A DNA stretch of 64,000 nucleotides from Zhongshania sp. R06B22 (GCF_040892595.1 NZ_JBFRYB010000001.1:496001-560000), one strand, 5' to 3'. Positions 16,337-25,968 are shown, numbered from the stretch's first letter. Notes: a model not told the origin generated them from the sequence alone. A program made the numbers and translations.

Positions 16337-17173
16337 ATGGATAATAAGAATAAATTTGCGAGTGTTGCCAGAGTTGCCGCGCCAGGGATTTTAAGCACAG
16401 CGAAGGAGTTGCGTGTTGTTTTTGAAATGCTCGCCATGGCATCGTTTCGATCTCGGCTGGATAATATTCAGACTGGCGATGGCCACCCCATTGTTGTGGC
16501 GCCGTCTTTTATGACCGGCGACGGTGGAACGGCTGCACTGCGAGCATTTTTGCGGCGTTCAGGCTTTGCAGCTTATGGTTGGGATCAAGGCCGCAATACT
16601 GGACTGCGGGAACAGGTATACCTTGATTTTGAAAGCCATATTAAAGATTTAGCGGCGCGCTATGGTCGCAAAGTCAGTCTGGTGGGTTGGAGTTTGGGTG
16701 GTGTCTACGCCCGAACAATGGCGAATAAAAATCCAGATATTATCCGCCAGGTTATTACGCTGGGGTCGCCAATCCATATCCCAGATATGAGCGGTGTTAC
16801 TGGACCCGTATTAAAGCTCTATGAAATGCTAAATCCCGGTGCGATGACCGATCCAATGTTGGGCTGGGGAGATTGCTGGCGCGATACCCCGAAAGTGCCA
16901 TCGACTGCTATTTATAGCGAAGGTGATGGCATTGTTGACTGGAGCTTCTGTGTTGATAAAACCTTGAATGTCGACACTGAGAATTTGCGGGTGCCGGGTA
17001 GTCACGTGGGCTTAACCCATAATCCGGCGGTGATGTACGCGATTGCAGATCGTCTGGCTCAGCGTGAAGGACAGTGGCGGCCCTTTGATTTGAGCGGTTT
17101 TAGAGGCCGCGTATATGGCCGAACACCCGCGCCTGTCGCGGTTAAAGAAGGCTTGCTGAATGTTGGCGCTTAG
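16337..17173 (+). CDS. Alpha/beta hydrolase
   Basis: A 278-residue hydrolase. Start is the ATG at 16337 with GAGAGGG upstream; a TTG seven codons earlier is less likely. The nucleophile elbow is GWSLGG, the acid is likely Asp in EGDGIVDW, and the His is in GSHVGLTHNP. The oxyanion side is VVAPSFMTGDGG. No signal peptide is seen. Shape is that of a lipase/esterase-like cytosolic hydrolase. Its position divergent from phasins hints at a role in PHA or lipid turnover, but it lacks the usual PHA depolymerase lipase-box context, so this stays open. Confidence 0.8.
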   Translation: MDNKNKFASVARVAAPGILSTAKELRVVFEMLAMASFRSRLDNIQTGDGHPIVVAPSFMTGDGGTAALRAFLRRSGFAAYGWDQGRNTGLREQVYLDFESHIKDLAARYGRKVSLVGWSLGGVYARTMANKNPDIIRQVITLGSPIHIPDMSGVTGPVLKLYEMLNPGAMTDPMLGWGDCWRDTPKVPSTAIYSEGDGIVDWSFCVDKTLNVDTENLRVPGSHVGLTHNPAVMYAIADRLAQREGQWRPFDLSGFRGRVYGRTPAPVAVKEGLLNVGA

Positions 17174-18390
17174 CCCGCTGCGTTCAGCAGCTCTTCTAGG
17201 CAGTGCACTTTAATCCCATAAAAACCTTTTAATTCTGAGATTTGCGTCAATATTGCGCTGTTGTCCCGCGGATGTTGGCGTTTTTGCGCCAGTATCATTT
17301 TATTCTTGTTAGTGTGCTCCAGCGAAATAAACTCAAATACCTGGGTGTCGTAGCCGTTTGCTTCTAAGAGTAGCGCGCGCAAGCCGTCGGTTACCATTTC
17401 TGCCTCTTGGCCGAGATGAATGCCATGCTGTAGCAGCGGGGCGAGTACCGATGGGCTTTTGAGCTGCGGTCGAATCTGTTTGTGGCAGCAAGGTGAGCAC
17501 ATAATGATGTCGGCATTACTGCGAATTCCCATGTTAATGGCGTAGTCTGTCGCCGTGTCGCAGGCGTGTAGCGCAATCATAATATTGATGTTTTGCGCTG
17601 CGAAATGCTGGACATCGCCCTGTTCAAATTTAATGCCTTCCAGGCTTAACTTGGCGACCGTTTGATTACATAAGTCGACTAAACCCTGTCGTAATTCCAC
17701 GCCCGTGACTTGGGGTTTGATGGCGAGGGTGTCGTTGAGATAGTCGTGAACGGCAAAGGTCAGATAGGCTTTACCGGAGCCAAAATCTGCAATATGAATT
17801 TCCTGCTGATCGCTAAGCCCAGTATTTTCAATAGCCTTAGATAGCACTTCAATAAATCGATTGATCTGCTTCCACTTGCGAGACATGGCCGGAATGATCT
17901 GCGCCTTCGCATCGGTAACGCCCAACGCCGCTAGGTAGGGGCGGTCTTGTTTAACGAAGCGATTTTTTTCTCGGTTATGTGATAGCTGACTATCTGGCAA
18001 CTCTGCACTGGCTTCTGGCTGGGCTTGGTCATTTGCAATGCGATGCTCATTGAGCAGCGCTTTGCCTTTTTTGCTGAAACGCAATTGAATTTCTGCGGCT
18101 TGGCTAAGCAAATGCGCGTTTTTAAAGTCAGCTCCCAGCCAGTGTGACAATAGGCTTAGTGACTCGTCGAGCGTGATGTTTTTGGTGATGTGGTTTGTCT
18201 GGTATTCGTATAGAAAGGAAAGTATCTGACTATTTTTTATCAGCACAGGGCGTACTGTTATGCGCTTTAGGTCGATGTCGTCGCCCTGATACTTTGATAA
18301 GACCAAGCGTTGAAACGAGCCGTTATTGAAGGCCTGTTGATACTGATCAAGAAAGTATTGGGTTTCTTCGGGGGTGCTTGTGACCGACAT
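17170..18390 (-). CDS. SAM-dependent methyltransferase, Methyltransf_32-like
   Basis: A 406-residue protein. The N-terminal half is a poorly conserved domain rich in Gln/Leu/Lys. The C-terminal half is a class I methyltransferase: IADFGSGKAYLTFAVHDYL is the SAM-binding motif I, VTGVELRQGLVDLC motif II, and IALHACDTATDYAI and CSPCCHKQIRPQL motif IV and beyond. The HACDTATD and CxPCCH stretches are typical of the Methyltransf_32 group. Substrate unknown; an RNA target is possible. The 3' end overlaps that of the convergent hydrolase by four bases. Confidence 0.82.
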   Translation of the reverse strand: MSVTSTPEETQYFLDQYQQAFNNGSFQRLVLSKYQGDDIDLKRITVRPVLIKNSQILSFLYEYQTNHITKNITLDESLSLLSHWLGADFKNAHLLSQAAEIQLRFSKKGKALLNEHRIANDQAQPEASAELPDSQLSHNREKNRFVKQDRPYLAALGVTDAKAQIIPAMSRKWKQINRFIEVLSKAIENTGLSDQQEIHIADFGSGKAYLTFAVHDYLNDTLAIKPQVTGVELRQGLVDLCNQTVAKLSLEGIKFEQGDVQHFAAQNINIMIALHACDTATDYAINMGIRSNADIIMCSPCCHKQIRPQLKSPSVLAPLLQHGIHLGQEAEMVTDGLRALLLEANGYDTQVFEFISLEHTNKNKMILAQKRQHPRDNSAILTQISELKGFYGIKVHCLEELLNAAG

Positions 18391-18477
18391 TTTCGACCTA
18401 TGTTCTGGGATTGCTAAGATACAGTCGCACTATATTTTTAACAGTATAGTGCAAGGCTAGGGCATTTTAGTCAGCCA

Positions 18478-18507
18478 AAAAAAAGGGCAGCTAAGCTGCC
18501 CTTTTTG
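18478..18507 (-). terminator. Intrinsic terminator of pckA
   Basis: AAAAAGGGCAGC/GCTGCCCTTTTT forms a long stem around TTA, followed on the minus strand by a run of eight T. It lies 15 bases past the pckA stop. Confidence 0.92.
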
Positions 18508-18521
18508 CATTATACGACGGT

Positions 18522-20072
18522 TTAGCCTTTAGGGCCGGCCGCGATAATAGCGTCAGAGACATCAAAGTTAGTGATGTTCTTTTGGAATAACTTAGCGAGT
18601 TTGCTGGCTTCAGCATCATAAGCGCTGTCGTCGCCCCAGGCTTTACGTGGATTGACATATTTGTCATCTACGCCCGGAATTGACTTGGGAATCGTTAAGT
18701 TAAGTGCTTCAAGGGTCTCGGTTTCTGCGCCGATCAGCAGGCCGTTTTGGGCCGCTGCAACAACTGCGCGAGTTACCGGAATCGGAAAGCGTGAACCCGT
18801 GCCGCCAGCAGCGCCTGAGCCGCCAGTCCAACCGGTATTTACCAGGTAAACCTGTGATTCGAAGTCGTCGATACGCTTCATTAATAGTTCAGCGTATTCA
18901 CCCGCAGCACGCGGCATAAACGGCGCGCCGAAACAGGTAGAGAAAGTCGGGTGGATACCCGCTTCTGCGCCTAATTCAGTAGAGCCAACGCGCGCAGTGT
19001 AGCCACTTAGAAAGTGGAAGGCCGCGGCTTCTTTAGACAGAATTGAAATGGGTGGAATAACACCAGAAACGTCGCAGGTCAGGAAGATAACGGTCTTGGG
19101 CTCACCAGCGGCATTTTCGATAACACGCTTATCAACGTTTTCTAGCGGATAGCAGCAGCGTCCGTTTTCGGTCAGGCTGGTATCGTCGTAGTCCGCGTGG
19201 CGGCTGTGCTCGTCAATAACAACGTTTTCTACAATGGAGCCAAAGCGAATGGCGTCCCAAATAATGGGTTCATTTTGCTGACTTAAATTGATGGTTTTTG
19301 CGTAGCAGCCGCCTTCAATATTGAAAACCGAGCCTTTCGCCCAGCCGTGTTCGTCATCGCCGATTAAATAGCAGCTAGGATCGGCTGACAGGGTGGTTTT
19401 ACCAGTGCCAGACAAGCCAAAGAATAAGGTGGTGTTGCCGCTTTCATCAACGTTTGCCGAGCAGTGCATTGGCATGACGTCTTTTTCTGGCAGTAGGAAA
19501 TTCTGCACAGAGAACATCGCTTTTTTCATCTCGCCCGCATAACGCATGCCGGCTAGCAGTACTTTGCGCTGGGCGAAATTGATAATGACGCAGCCGTCAG
19601 AGTTGGTGCCGTCACGCTCTGGCTCGCAAACAAAACCAGCGCAGTTGATGATGGTCCACTCTTCCTTGGCTTTAGGATTGTATTTGCTCGGGCGTACAAA
19701 CATATTGCGGCCAAATAGGCCTTGCCATGCGGTTTGGGTATTAACAACAACAGGGATGTAGTGATCTTCGTGGGCGCCAACGTGCAGGTTGGAAACAAAG
19801 CTGTCGTGATCTGCGAGATAGTCTTCTACGCGATCCCACAGAGCGTCAAATTTAGCTGCCTCGAAAGGACGGTTAACGCTCGTCCAGTCGATGGAATCAG
19901 ATGTGGAAGGTTCTTGCACAATATAGCGGTCGCCCGGTGATCGACCGGTACGCTTGCCTGTGGTGACTACTAGTGCACCGCTATCTGCCAGTTGGCCTTC
20001 GCCGCGGCTGAGGGCCTGCTCAATCAATTGCGCGGGCGTTAAATCTTTGTATATGGTCGTTTCAGCACTCAT
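18522..20072 (-). CDS. pckA: Phosphoenolpyruvate carboxykinase (ATP)
   Basis: A 516-residue gluconeogenic enzyme (oxaloacetate + ATP to PEP + CO2). Start [15 protein letters not shown] at 20072 matches other PckA N-termini; the ORF runs 34 codons further upstream without support. Key motifs: [12 protein letters not shown] (kinase-1a P-loop) preceded by FGLS, GDDEHGW (metal site), and the [11 protein letters not shown] region. Length is normal for the ATP type. It heads the conserved neighbourhood pckA-hslO-hslR-yrfG, each a separate or short transcript. Growth on fatty acids would need it, which fits the lipid genes nearby. Confidence 0.97.
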   Translation of the reverse strand: MSAETTIYKDLTPAQLIEQALSRGEGQLADSGALVVTTGKRTGRSPGDRYIVQEPSTSDSIDWTSVNRPFEAAKFDALWDRVEDYLADHDSFVSNLHVGAHEDHYIPVVVNTQTAWQGLFGRNMFVRPSKYNPKAKEEWTIINCAGFVCEPERDGTNSDGCVIINFAQRKVLLAGMRYAGEMKKAMFSVQNFLLPEKDVMPMHCSANVDESGNTTLFFGLSGTGKTTLSADPSCYLIGDDEHGWAKGSVFNIEGGCYAKTINLSQQNEPIIWDAIRFGSIVENVVIDEHSRHADYDDTSLTENGRCCYPLENVDKRVIENAAGEPKTVIFLTCDVSGVIPPISILSKEAAAFHFLSGYTARVGSTELGAEAGIHPTFSTCFGAPFMPRAAGEYAELLMKRIDDFESQVYLVNTGWTGGSGAAGGTGSRFPIPVTRAVVAAAQNGLLIGAETETLEALNLTIPKSIPGVDDKYVNPRKAWGDDSAYDAEASKLAKLFQKNITNFDVSDAIIAAGPKG

Positions 20073-20243
20073 TCTCTGTATTCCTGTCACGTAATCCTGA
20101 GAGCAGCCTAGGTCAAGCAGCGGGGTCGGAGAGCAAATAGAACCCCCGTTTTGGCTGATAATTTGGGGCTGCATTATTACAAAAAACCCCTAGTAGCGCT
20201 AACCTTTGCTGGTATAAATCTGCGTTTGGGCCATTTTTCGGTA

Positions 20244-21095
20244 TTAATGGCGCGTAATTGTGGTGTTTTGGTTGAACATTGCGGCGATGTCAGAGGGGGT
20301 AAACTGGTATAAACGGTTGCAGAATTCGCAGTTGGTTTCTACTTTGCCCTGTTCCTCGATAATATCGTTTAGCTCTGTCTGTCCAATCGATACTAGGGCT
20401 TTCTCAACCCGCTCGCGACTGCATTGGCAGCGCGCAATCAGGGGTTTTGCGTCAAATAAGCGCACCGCGTCCTGATGATAGAGCCGATAGAGCAGGACAT
20501 CGGCGTCTAGCGCAAGTAGCTCATCGTTTTGGATGGTGTCGGCAATGGCGGTGACATGTTGCCAGCGGTCTTTGTCCGGGGCCTTGCTGGGGAGTTCCTG
20601 CAGCATAAGCCCGGCAGCGCTATTGGCGTCTGCACAGAGCCAAATACGGGTAGAGAGTTGCTCACTCTGTTCGAAATACGCTTCTAAGCAAGCCGCCAAG
20701 CTGGCGCCGTTTAGGCTGACAATGCCCTGATAGGGCTTGCCGTTCTTGGGGTGTATGGTCATGGCAAGCTGACCGTTGCCGATCAGTGTTTTAAAGTCGA
20801 GACTCATCGCTTCGTTGGCGTCGCGGGCAATAGCGCGCAGTTCTCGTTCAGAATTCGCTTCAGCCATAATAAGTGGAACCTCACCATTGCCGCGAACTTG
20901 CAGGATCAGCGAGCCCTCAAACTTAATGGTTGCGCTTAATAGGCTGGCGGCGGCGAGGAACTCGCCTAGCAAATTTGCCACCCCTGGCGGGTAGTGGTGG
21001 ATGCTCAGAATATCTCGGTAGCTTTTTTCTAAACGAACGTGCTCACCGCGAACATCGGTATTGTCGAAAATAAAGCGGTTGATGGTGTCGCTCAT
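20244..21095 (-). CDS. hslO: Redox-regulated chaperone Hsp33
   Basis: A 283-residue holdase that is switched on by oxidation. The C-terminal zinc site is CQCSRERVEKAL then CEFC, i.e. the C-x-C and C-x2-C motif that loses zinc and forms disulfides on oxidative stress. The N-terminal substrate-binding domain has GGEFL-like (LLGEFLAAASLLSATIKFEG) signatures. Gene order with hslR and yrfG as in E. coli (yhgE is absent here). Confidence 0.96.
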   Translation of the reverse strand: MSDTINRFIFDNTDVRGEHVRLEKSYRDILSIHHYPPGVANLLGEFLAAASLLSATIKFEGSLILQVRGNGEVPLIMAEANSERELRAIARDANEAMSLDFKTLIGNGQLAMTIHPKNGKPYQGIVSLNGASLAACLEAYFEQSEQLSTRIWLCADANSAAGLMLQELPSKAPDKDRWQHVTAIADTIQNDELLALDADVLLYRLYHQDAVRLFDAKPLIARCQCSRERVEKALVSIGQTELNDIIEEQGKVETNCEFCNRLYQFTPSDIAAMFNQNTTITRH

Positions 21096-21224
21096 GGGGG
21101 TATTGAATTCCGTAACTGAGTTGAGGAGGAATTATATCGCTTCCGCTTATATTTATCTGTGTTGAACGTCATTCGAGACTTTGGGCCGGCGGTAATTTTG
21201 CGCTCTGGCCAGTGCCAAGGTGAG

Positions 21225-21620
21225 TTATTCGCCTATGCGTTGAAAGCGATGAATTTGCCTGCGCTGTTTTTTGTTGGGGCGCTCTGGGTGGGCGAAGGCT
21301 GAACCGAGGGCTTTGCGATCGGCGGCGTCTTGCTCGCGCTTGGCAATACTGTCGGCGGTTTCCTGATAAAGCAGCGCTGCTTCGCTTGCGCCGCGGCGTT
21401 GATCAGACAGTGCGATGACGGTGACGATCTTAGTATCGAAGCCGACCTTAAGACTTAATTCGGCGGCAACTTGGACTTCTTTGCTGACTTTGCAGCGAGC
21501 GCCATTGTATTGAACTTTGCCACCCTCGATGGCTTGTTTGGCTAGGCTGCGAGTTTTATAAAAACGCGCTGCCCATAGCCATTTATCGAGACGAATGCCG
21601 CTGCTAGATGTTTGTGTCAT
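21225..21620 (-). CDS. hslR: Ribosome-associated heat shock protein Hsp15
   Basis: A 131-residue S4-domain RNA-binding protein. IRLDKWLWAARFYKTRSLA is the S4 start, followed by GGKVQYNGARCKVSKEV. It binds free 50S subunits carrying a nascent chain and helps recycle them. The basic C-terminal tail (ERPNKKQRRQIHRF) is usual. 129 bases upstream of hslO. Confidence 0.95.
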   Translation of the reverse strand: MTQTSSSGIRLDKWLWAARFYKTRSLAKQAIEGGKVQYNGARCKVSKEVQVAAELSLKVGFDTKIVTVIALSDQRRGASEAALLYQETADSIAKREQDAADRKALGSAFAHPERPNKKQRRQIHRFQRIGE

Positions 21621-21660
21621 ACCGTTACTTTATATCGAAGATATACGTGAAGGATAGTGC

Positions 21661-22329
21661 CTAAGCGGTCGGCGGAGTAATAGGTAAAACTTCCGCAAAA
21701 CTCAGAACCGCGGGATAAGTGAGCAAGTCGCGTGCGGCCTGCTTGCTATCTGGTTGGCGCAAAGTAAGCAGGTGGCGAATACCGAATGTCGCCGCCGCGT
21801 CTAGAACGCTGGCAGTGTCATCGACCAAAAGGCTGCGCTCTGGGTCAAAATGCCAGTGTTGCTGCAGTTCACGCCAAAATTCAGGATCTTCTTTGGGCTT
21901 GCCGAACTGGTGTGAGCTGATGATTTTACTGATCTGCTGGCCAAGATCGGTGTACTCAAGTTTGAGATTCAGACTGCCGTGGTGCGCATTGGTGACTAGC
22001 CAGGTTTCACAATGACTGGCGCTGAGCGCGTCGAGAAAGGCTTTGGTGCTGGGGTGTGGCGCAATCAGGTGAGCGACTTCGCGCTTGAGCGCAACAATAT
22101 CTACCTTGAGCTGGTCTGACCAATAATCTAGGCAATACCAGTTTAGCGAGCCTTTCTCCGCCATTATGCGATTCATTAATTGTTCGCTAACGCGATCTGG
22201 ATCTCCACCATGGATTTCGACGTAGCGTCGTGGCAGATGTTGGGTCCAGAAAAAGTTGTCGTAGTGCAGGTCTAAAAGGGTGCCGTCCATATCGAGAAGG
22301 ACAGTGTCTATTGCTTGCCAGTCAATCAT
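21661..22329 (-). CDS. yrfG: GMP/IMP nucleotidase, HAD family
   Basis: A 222-residue HAD hydrolase, the same length as E. coli YrfG. Motif I is LLDMDGTLLDL with the nucleophile Asp and acid Asp; motif II is LVTNAHH; motif III Lys is in HQFGKPKEDP; motif IV is LLVDDTASVLDAA. It removes phosphate from purine nucleotides such as GMP and IMP. It lies 41 bases upstream of hslR on the same strand, which matches the enterobacterial order yrfG-hslR-hslO. Confidence 0.93.
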   Translation of the reverse strand: MIDWQAIDTVLLDMDGTLLDLHYDNFFWTQHLPRRYVEIHGGDPDRVSEQLMNRIMAEKGSLNWYCLDYWSDQLKVDIVALKREVAHLIAPHPSTKAFLDALSASHCETWLVTNAHHGSLNLKLEYTDLGQQISKIISSHQFGKPKEDPEFWRELQQHWHFDPERSLLVDDTASVLDAAATFGIRHLLTLRQPDSKQAARDLLTYPAVLSFAEVLPITPPTA

Positions 22330-22356
22330 AGGGTGCCATAGCTGACGGCACAGGTC

Positions 22357-22536
22357 TTAGTTGGTGACTCTGGCCGAATTGAATTTGGTGCTGACCGCAT
22401 CACGCATTTCGATGACTTCAGCGTAGTTTACATTTAACCACCACTCGGCGCGTTTGCTACCGAATTGGCTGATAGCATTCAGATTGCGACGAATTTCCTG
22501 GAAAATAGCGCTGTCTTGTTTGCCTGATGCATTCAT
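22357..22536 (-). CDS. Small hypothetical protein (59 residues)
   Basis: An intact 59-codon ORF from ATG at 22536, with GAGGG about seven bases upstream, to TAA at 22357. The product is MNASGKQDSAIFQEIRRNLN followed by an Ala/Trp-rich helix (RAEWWLNVNYAEVIEMRD) and a polar C-terminus. It is probably helical and soluble. It lies 27 bases upstream of yrfG on the same strand, so it may be the leader gene of the yrfG-hslR operon. No family recognised. Codon choice and the ribosome site make it more than a chance ORF. Confidence 0.55.
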   Translation of the reverse strand: MNASGKQDSAIFQEIRRNLNAISQFGSKRAEWWLNVNYAEVIEMRDAVSTKFNSARVTN

Positions 22537-22739
22537 TGTGAAACCCTCGTGTTCTTGTCAGCTGGATAAGTACTGCTTACCGAGTGATCAAGGTACAGCT
22601 GGGGCCGTGAACGAAGTATAGGGAAAAGCACTTACTGAGTGAAGCCGCATGCTTAAAGTGTGAGCTGCGTCTACTTTTTGCTGTCGCAGCGGCACCCGAT
22701 TTGGCACTTCATGGCCAAAATCGAATGCCAGCGCGAAGT

Positions 22740-23966
22740 TTAACGACTTTGATTGCCGCTGGGAATGTCACTAAAGGCTAGGCCTTTATCGGCGCGTGGC
22801 TCCTGGGGCAAGCCTAGGACTTGCTCGGCAATTACGTTGCGCATGATTTCGTCGGTACCGCCAGCGAGTCGTATGCCTGGCGAAAACAACACGGTTTTTT
22901 GGAAGTGTGCCTGTTGCTCGGCGAAATCTGGCTCGCTAATGACGCCTGATTCGCCCATCAGCTGAATGGCGTAATCAGCGATGTCCTGGTTCATGACCGC
23001 GCCGACTAGCTTACCTAAGGCTGCTTCCGCGCCCGGCATGCCGCCCTTGGCAACAGCAGTGAGCATGCGATTAGTGGAGGCTTTGATGCCGGCATGTTTG
23101 TAATACCACTCGGCGAGGTGCTCGCGTACCGCTGGATTTGCACTAATAGGCTCGCCATCGATATGAAGGGTTTTTACCAGTTGCAAAAACTCGGGAAAGC
23201 AGTCGGGCTGAACGCCAGCTATTGCCAGGCGCTCATTCATTAATACCAGTAGCGCTGCGCCCCAGCCACCGCCGACTTCGCCGAGTCGATAGGCATCAGG
23301 GATAATCGCATTATTGAAAAACACTTCATTAAAATGCGAGCCGCCATCCATTTGTTTGATGGGCTTTACTTCAACGCCGGCTTGATTCATGTCGATAAAG
23401 AACATGGTCATGCCGCGATACTTAGAAATTGTGGGATCGGTGCGGCATAGAATCACGCCGTAGTCTGAGTGTTGGGCACCGGATGTCCAAATCTTTTGGC
23501 CATTGATAATCCAATTATCGCCGTCGGCAACTGCAGTGGTGCGCAGTCCGGCAACGTCCGAGCCAGCGCCGGGTTCTGAAAACATTTGGCACCACACGGT
23601 CTCTGCGCTGGCCATTGGGGGCAGTAGTGCTAGCTTCTGCTCTTCTGCGGCAAAATGCATGATGGCTGGGCCACAATTGCCAATACCAATCACAAAATAG
23701 CCGTCTGGTTCAGCGTAGTTGCCAACTTCTTGTGACCAAATGACTTTGTGAATATCGCTGAGCCCAGCGCCGCCATATTGCTTAGGCCAGTTCAGCGAGG
23801 CGTAACCGGCATCGGCGACTTTTTTGTACCATGCTTTGGCGTCTTCATAAGCTTCGGACTGATCTTTGCGTCCGCCGGTGGCTGATTTTGGTCTGGCATT
23901 ACTTTCTAGCCAGCTGCGTATTTCGGCGCGAAACGCCGCTTGTTCTGGTGAATCTTTAAAATCCAT
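22740..23966 (-). CDS. Acyl-CoA dehydrogenase, large-subunit type
   Basis: A 408-residue FAD enzyme. The FAD-binding and substrate motif is WCQMFSEPGAGSD, then IWTSGAQHSDY, then the C-terminal AGGTDEIMRNVIAEQVLGLP. It oxidises an acyl-CoA between C2 and C3. The position holding Glu in MCAD-type enzymes is not EGT here but GGT, so the base probably lies elsewhere, as in IVD- or FadE26-like proteins. It is 28 bases downstream of a second, shorter dehydrogenase; adjacent large/small pairs often form alpha2beta2 enzymes for CoA thioesters of steroid side chains or branched or dicarboxylic acids. Family knowledge; substrate unknown. Confidence 0.9.
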   Translation of the reverse strand: MDFKDSPEQAAFRAEIRSWLESNARPKSATGGRKDQSEAYEDAKAWYKKVADAGYASLNWPKQYGGAGLSDIHKVIWSQEVGNYAEPDGYFVIGIGNCGPAIMHFAAEEQKLALLPPMASAETVWCQMFSEPGAGSDVAGLRTTAVADGDNWIINGQKIWTSGAQHSDYGVILCRTDPTISKYRGMTMFFIDMNQAGVEVKPIKQMDGGSHFNEVFFNNAIIPDAYRLGEVGGGWGAALLVLMNERLAIAGVQPDCFPEFLQLVKTLHIDGEPISANPAVREHLAEWYYKHAGIKASTNRMLTAVAKGGMPGAEAALGKLVGAVMNQDIADYAIQLMGESGVISEPDFAEQQAHFQKTVLFSPGIRLAGGTDEIMRNVIAEQVLGLPQEPRADKGLAFSDIPSGNQSR

Positions 23967-23994
23967 GAGTATTCCTCAAAAATCATCTAGCAGC

Positions 23995-25080
23995 TTAGGC
24001 TGCTAGCAGCCGGTCGACGAGCAGACTTTTCCAATAGGGATTGCCGCCTAGCAGTGTCGATAGCGCTTGCGCGCGGCGGTAGTAGAGATGGCAGTCAAAT
24101 TCCCAGGTGAACCCCATGCCGCCGTGGGCCTGAATGTTTTCTTTGCTGCAGAGATAGTAGGCGTCAATGGCGCTAACTCGTGCAGTGGCTGCGGCAAGGG
24201 CAAGTTCGGGTGCGTTGGCTGACAGTGCCCAAGCGCCATAATAGGCGTTGGACTTGGCGAGCTCTTTAGCCACAAACATATCGGCCATTTTGTGCTTGAT
24301 GGCTTGAAACGAGGCAACTTGGCGGCCAAAGGCGTAGCGATCAGTGGTATAGGCTTTGGCCATATCGATGGCCGCTTCACAGCCACCGACTTGTTCAAAT
24401 GCCAGCAGGACTGCCACTCGATCGCAAACTGTTTGAATCGCTTGCGACGCGCTTATTGTGCCTTCAAGCGCAACGGCGGGCGTGTCGCTAAAAATTAGCT
24501 CGGCTCGGGGTAAGCTGGGGTCTAGGCTATTTTGCTCGGTGCGGCTAACGCTGCTGTGCTTAAGCTCGACCAGATATAACCCCAACTCATCAGCATCATT
24601 GGTGGCTGCGACAATGGCATGATCGGCGATCATGCCATGCAAAACGGCTGATTTACGGCCGTTCAGCTTATTCTCTTTTACGTGGCATGATGTCATATCG
24701 CCGCTGATGGCAGCGGTACTGATAACGTCGCCATTGGCCAGCGCCGGCAGCCACTTGGCTTGCTGTTCGTTTGAAGCAGCGGTTTTGATTAACTCTGTGC
24801 CGAGATATACCGACGCGATAAACGGAACCGGGGCTAAAGAGCGTCCCAATTCGGTGGCGATAACGCACAGTTCAAGATAGCTGAGGCCGAGTCCGCCATG
24901 CTCTTCGGCAATGGTGGTGGCCGGCCAGCCGAGGGCAACAATTTGTTGCCAGAGCTTGGCGTCGAAGCCGGTGTTGCCATCAATGACTTGGCGTACTACA
25001 GCGCTGTCGCATTCTTTGGCCAGCATTGAGCGGGCTTGCTCTTGGATGTTTTTTTGGTCGTCAGAAAAGTCGAAATTCAT
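23995..25080 (-). CDS. Acyl-CoA dehydrogenase, small-subunit type
   Basis: A 361-residue acyl-CoA dehydrogenase homologue. It has the N-terminal helical domain (WPATTIAEEHGGLGLSYLEL) and the C-terminal RYAFGRQVASFQAIKHKMADM and QAHGGMGFTWEFDCHLYYRR motifs. The middle W-x-SEPGAGSD motif is missing (SGDMTSCHVKE in its place), which is typical of the partner subunit in alpha2beta2 dehydrogenases. First enzyme gene after a TetR regulator, 140 bases away; followed closely by the large-type dehydrogenase. Confidence 0.9.
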   Translation of the reverse strand: MNFDFSDDQKNIQEQARSMLAKECDSAVVRQVIDGNTGFDAKLWQQIVALGWPATTIAEEHGGLGLSYLELCVIATELGRSLAPVPFIASVYLGTELIKTAASNEQQAKWLPALANGDVISTAAISGDMTSCHVKENKLNGRKSAVLHGMIADHAIVAATNDADELGLYLVELKHSSVSRTEQNSLDPSLPRAELIFSDTPAVALEGTISASQAIQTVCDRVAVLLAFEQVGGCEAAIDMAKAYTTDRYAFGRQVASFQAIKHKMADMFVAKELAKSNAYYGAWALSANAPELALAAATARVSAIDAYYLCSKENIQAHGGMGFTWEFDCHLYYRRAQALSTLLGGNPYWKSLLVDRLLAA

Positions 25081-25220
25081 AGTTTGCTCCTAGGCACCTC
25101 GCCGCGGTTTAACACGGCAGGACGATGCCTTGAAGCATAGGCTTGCGCTTAATTCGGCACAATGGCAAAACTGACCAAGAGAATACCCGATGGGGCCAGC
25201 GGGCTAGGTGCCCGCATAGA

Positions 25221-25799
25221 TTAGAGCATTAAGGCTTTGAGGCTGGCTTTGAAGCTTTCTTTGGTGGCAGGTTGCTGCCGGTAAGATATTACTAGGCGGC
25301 CCACAATTCTTATAAGGTCGTCGAGATCAATGTTGCGATTGTTACGCGTATTGTAAGCATCAAGAGGCTCTTTGAGTAGCTCGCGCCAATGCTCGTCGGA
25401 TTCGTCAGTGTCTACATGCGGCGCTGCTTCCGAGGCGTTGGTGCCGGAAACTAGGTCGAGCTTGCCAGCTTCTGGCGGCTTGTAGCTAGAGGCAAACCAA
25501 ATGCATTCTTCCAGCATCAGCGGGAAGTTATTATCATGCAGGGCGGCAATGTCATGAATTTTGATAAACATGCGTTCGCGTTCGATATCAATCAACGCAG
25601 CAATGATGTCAGACTTGCCGTTAAAATAGCGGTAGACGGTACGTCTGGTTACGTTAGCAACTTTGGCGATATCTTCTATAGTCGTCGATTTAATGCCCTT
25701 GGTAATAAAGCAATCTATCGCGGATTTTAGGAGGATTTTTTTCCCGGTATCGAGATCGTCAACTCTGGCTCCACTTCCCCAGCGCTTGTTCGTTTTCAT
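25221..25799 (-). CDS. TetR-family transcriptional regulator
   Basis: A 192-residue regulator. The N-terminal HTH is TIEDIAKVANVTRRTVYRYFNGKSDII. The C-terminal ligand domain is helical and carries no recognisable motif. It lies 140 bases upstream of the acyl-CoA dehydrogenase pair on the same strand, so it may control them and itself in response to an acyl-CoA. Candidate operator: the short inverted AACATGTTG-type sequence near 25838, and GCCG/CGGC-flanked sequence near 25100; neither is certain. Confidence 0.85.
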   Translation of the reverse strand: MKTNKRWGSGARVDDLDTGKKILLKSAIDCFITKGIKSTTIEDIAKVANVTRRTVYRYFNGKSDIIAALIDIERERMFIKIHDIAALHDNNFPLMLEECIWFASSYKPPEAGKLDLVSGTNASEAAPHVDTDESDEHWRELLKEPLDAYNTRNNRNIDLDDLIRIVGRLVISYRQQPATKESFKASLKALML

Positions 25800-25968
25800 T
25801 CAGTGCACCTAGCTAAATTGGCATTGTCACCATCTTAACATGTTGTAATCTTGTGTTTGAGCCAAAATGGGTCTTATTTCATAAGGGATTGTACGCATTC
25901 TGGCGGTGATTCAGCCCTTTGGCAGAGGGCTGGGTCGAGCTGCATTAGCGATCGCATCGGTTTGGATA

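Noticed and set aside
25838-25860. Firm TetR operator call upstream of the 25221-25799 gene
   Set aside because: The inverted repeat is short and occurs once; not enough to list as a feature.
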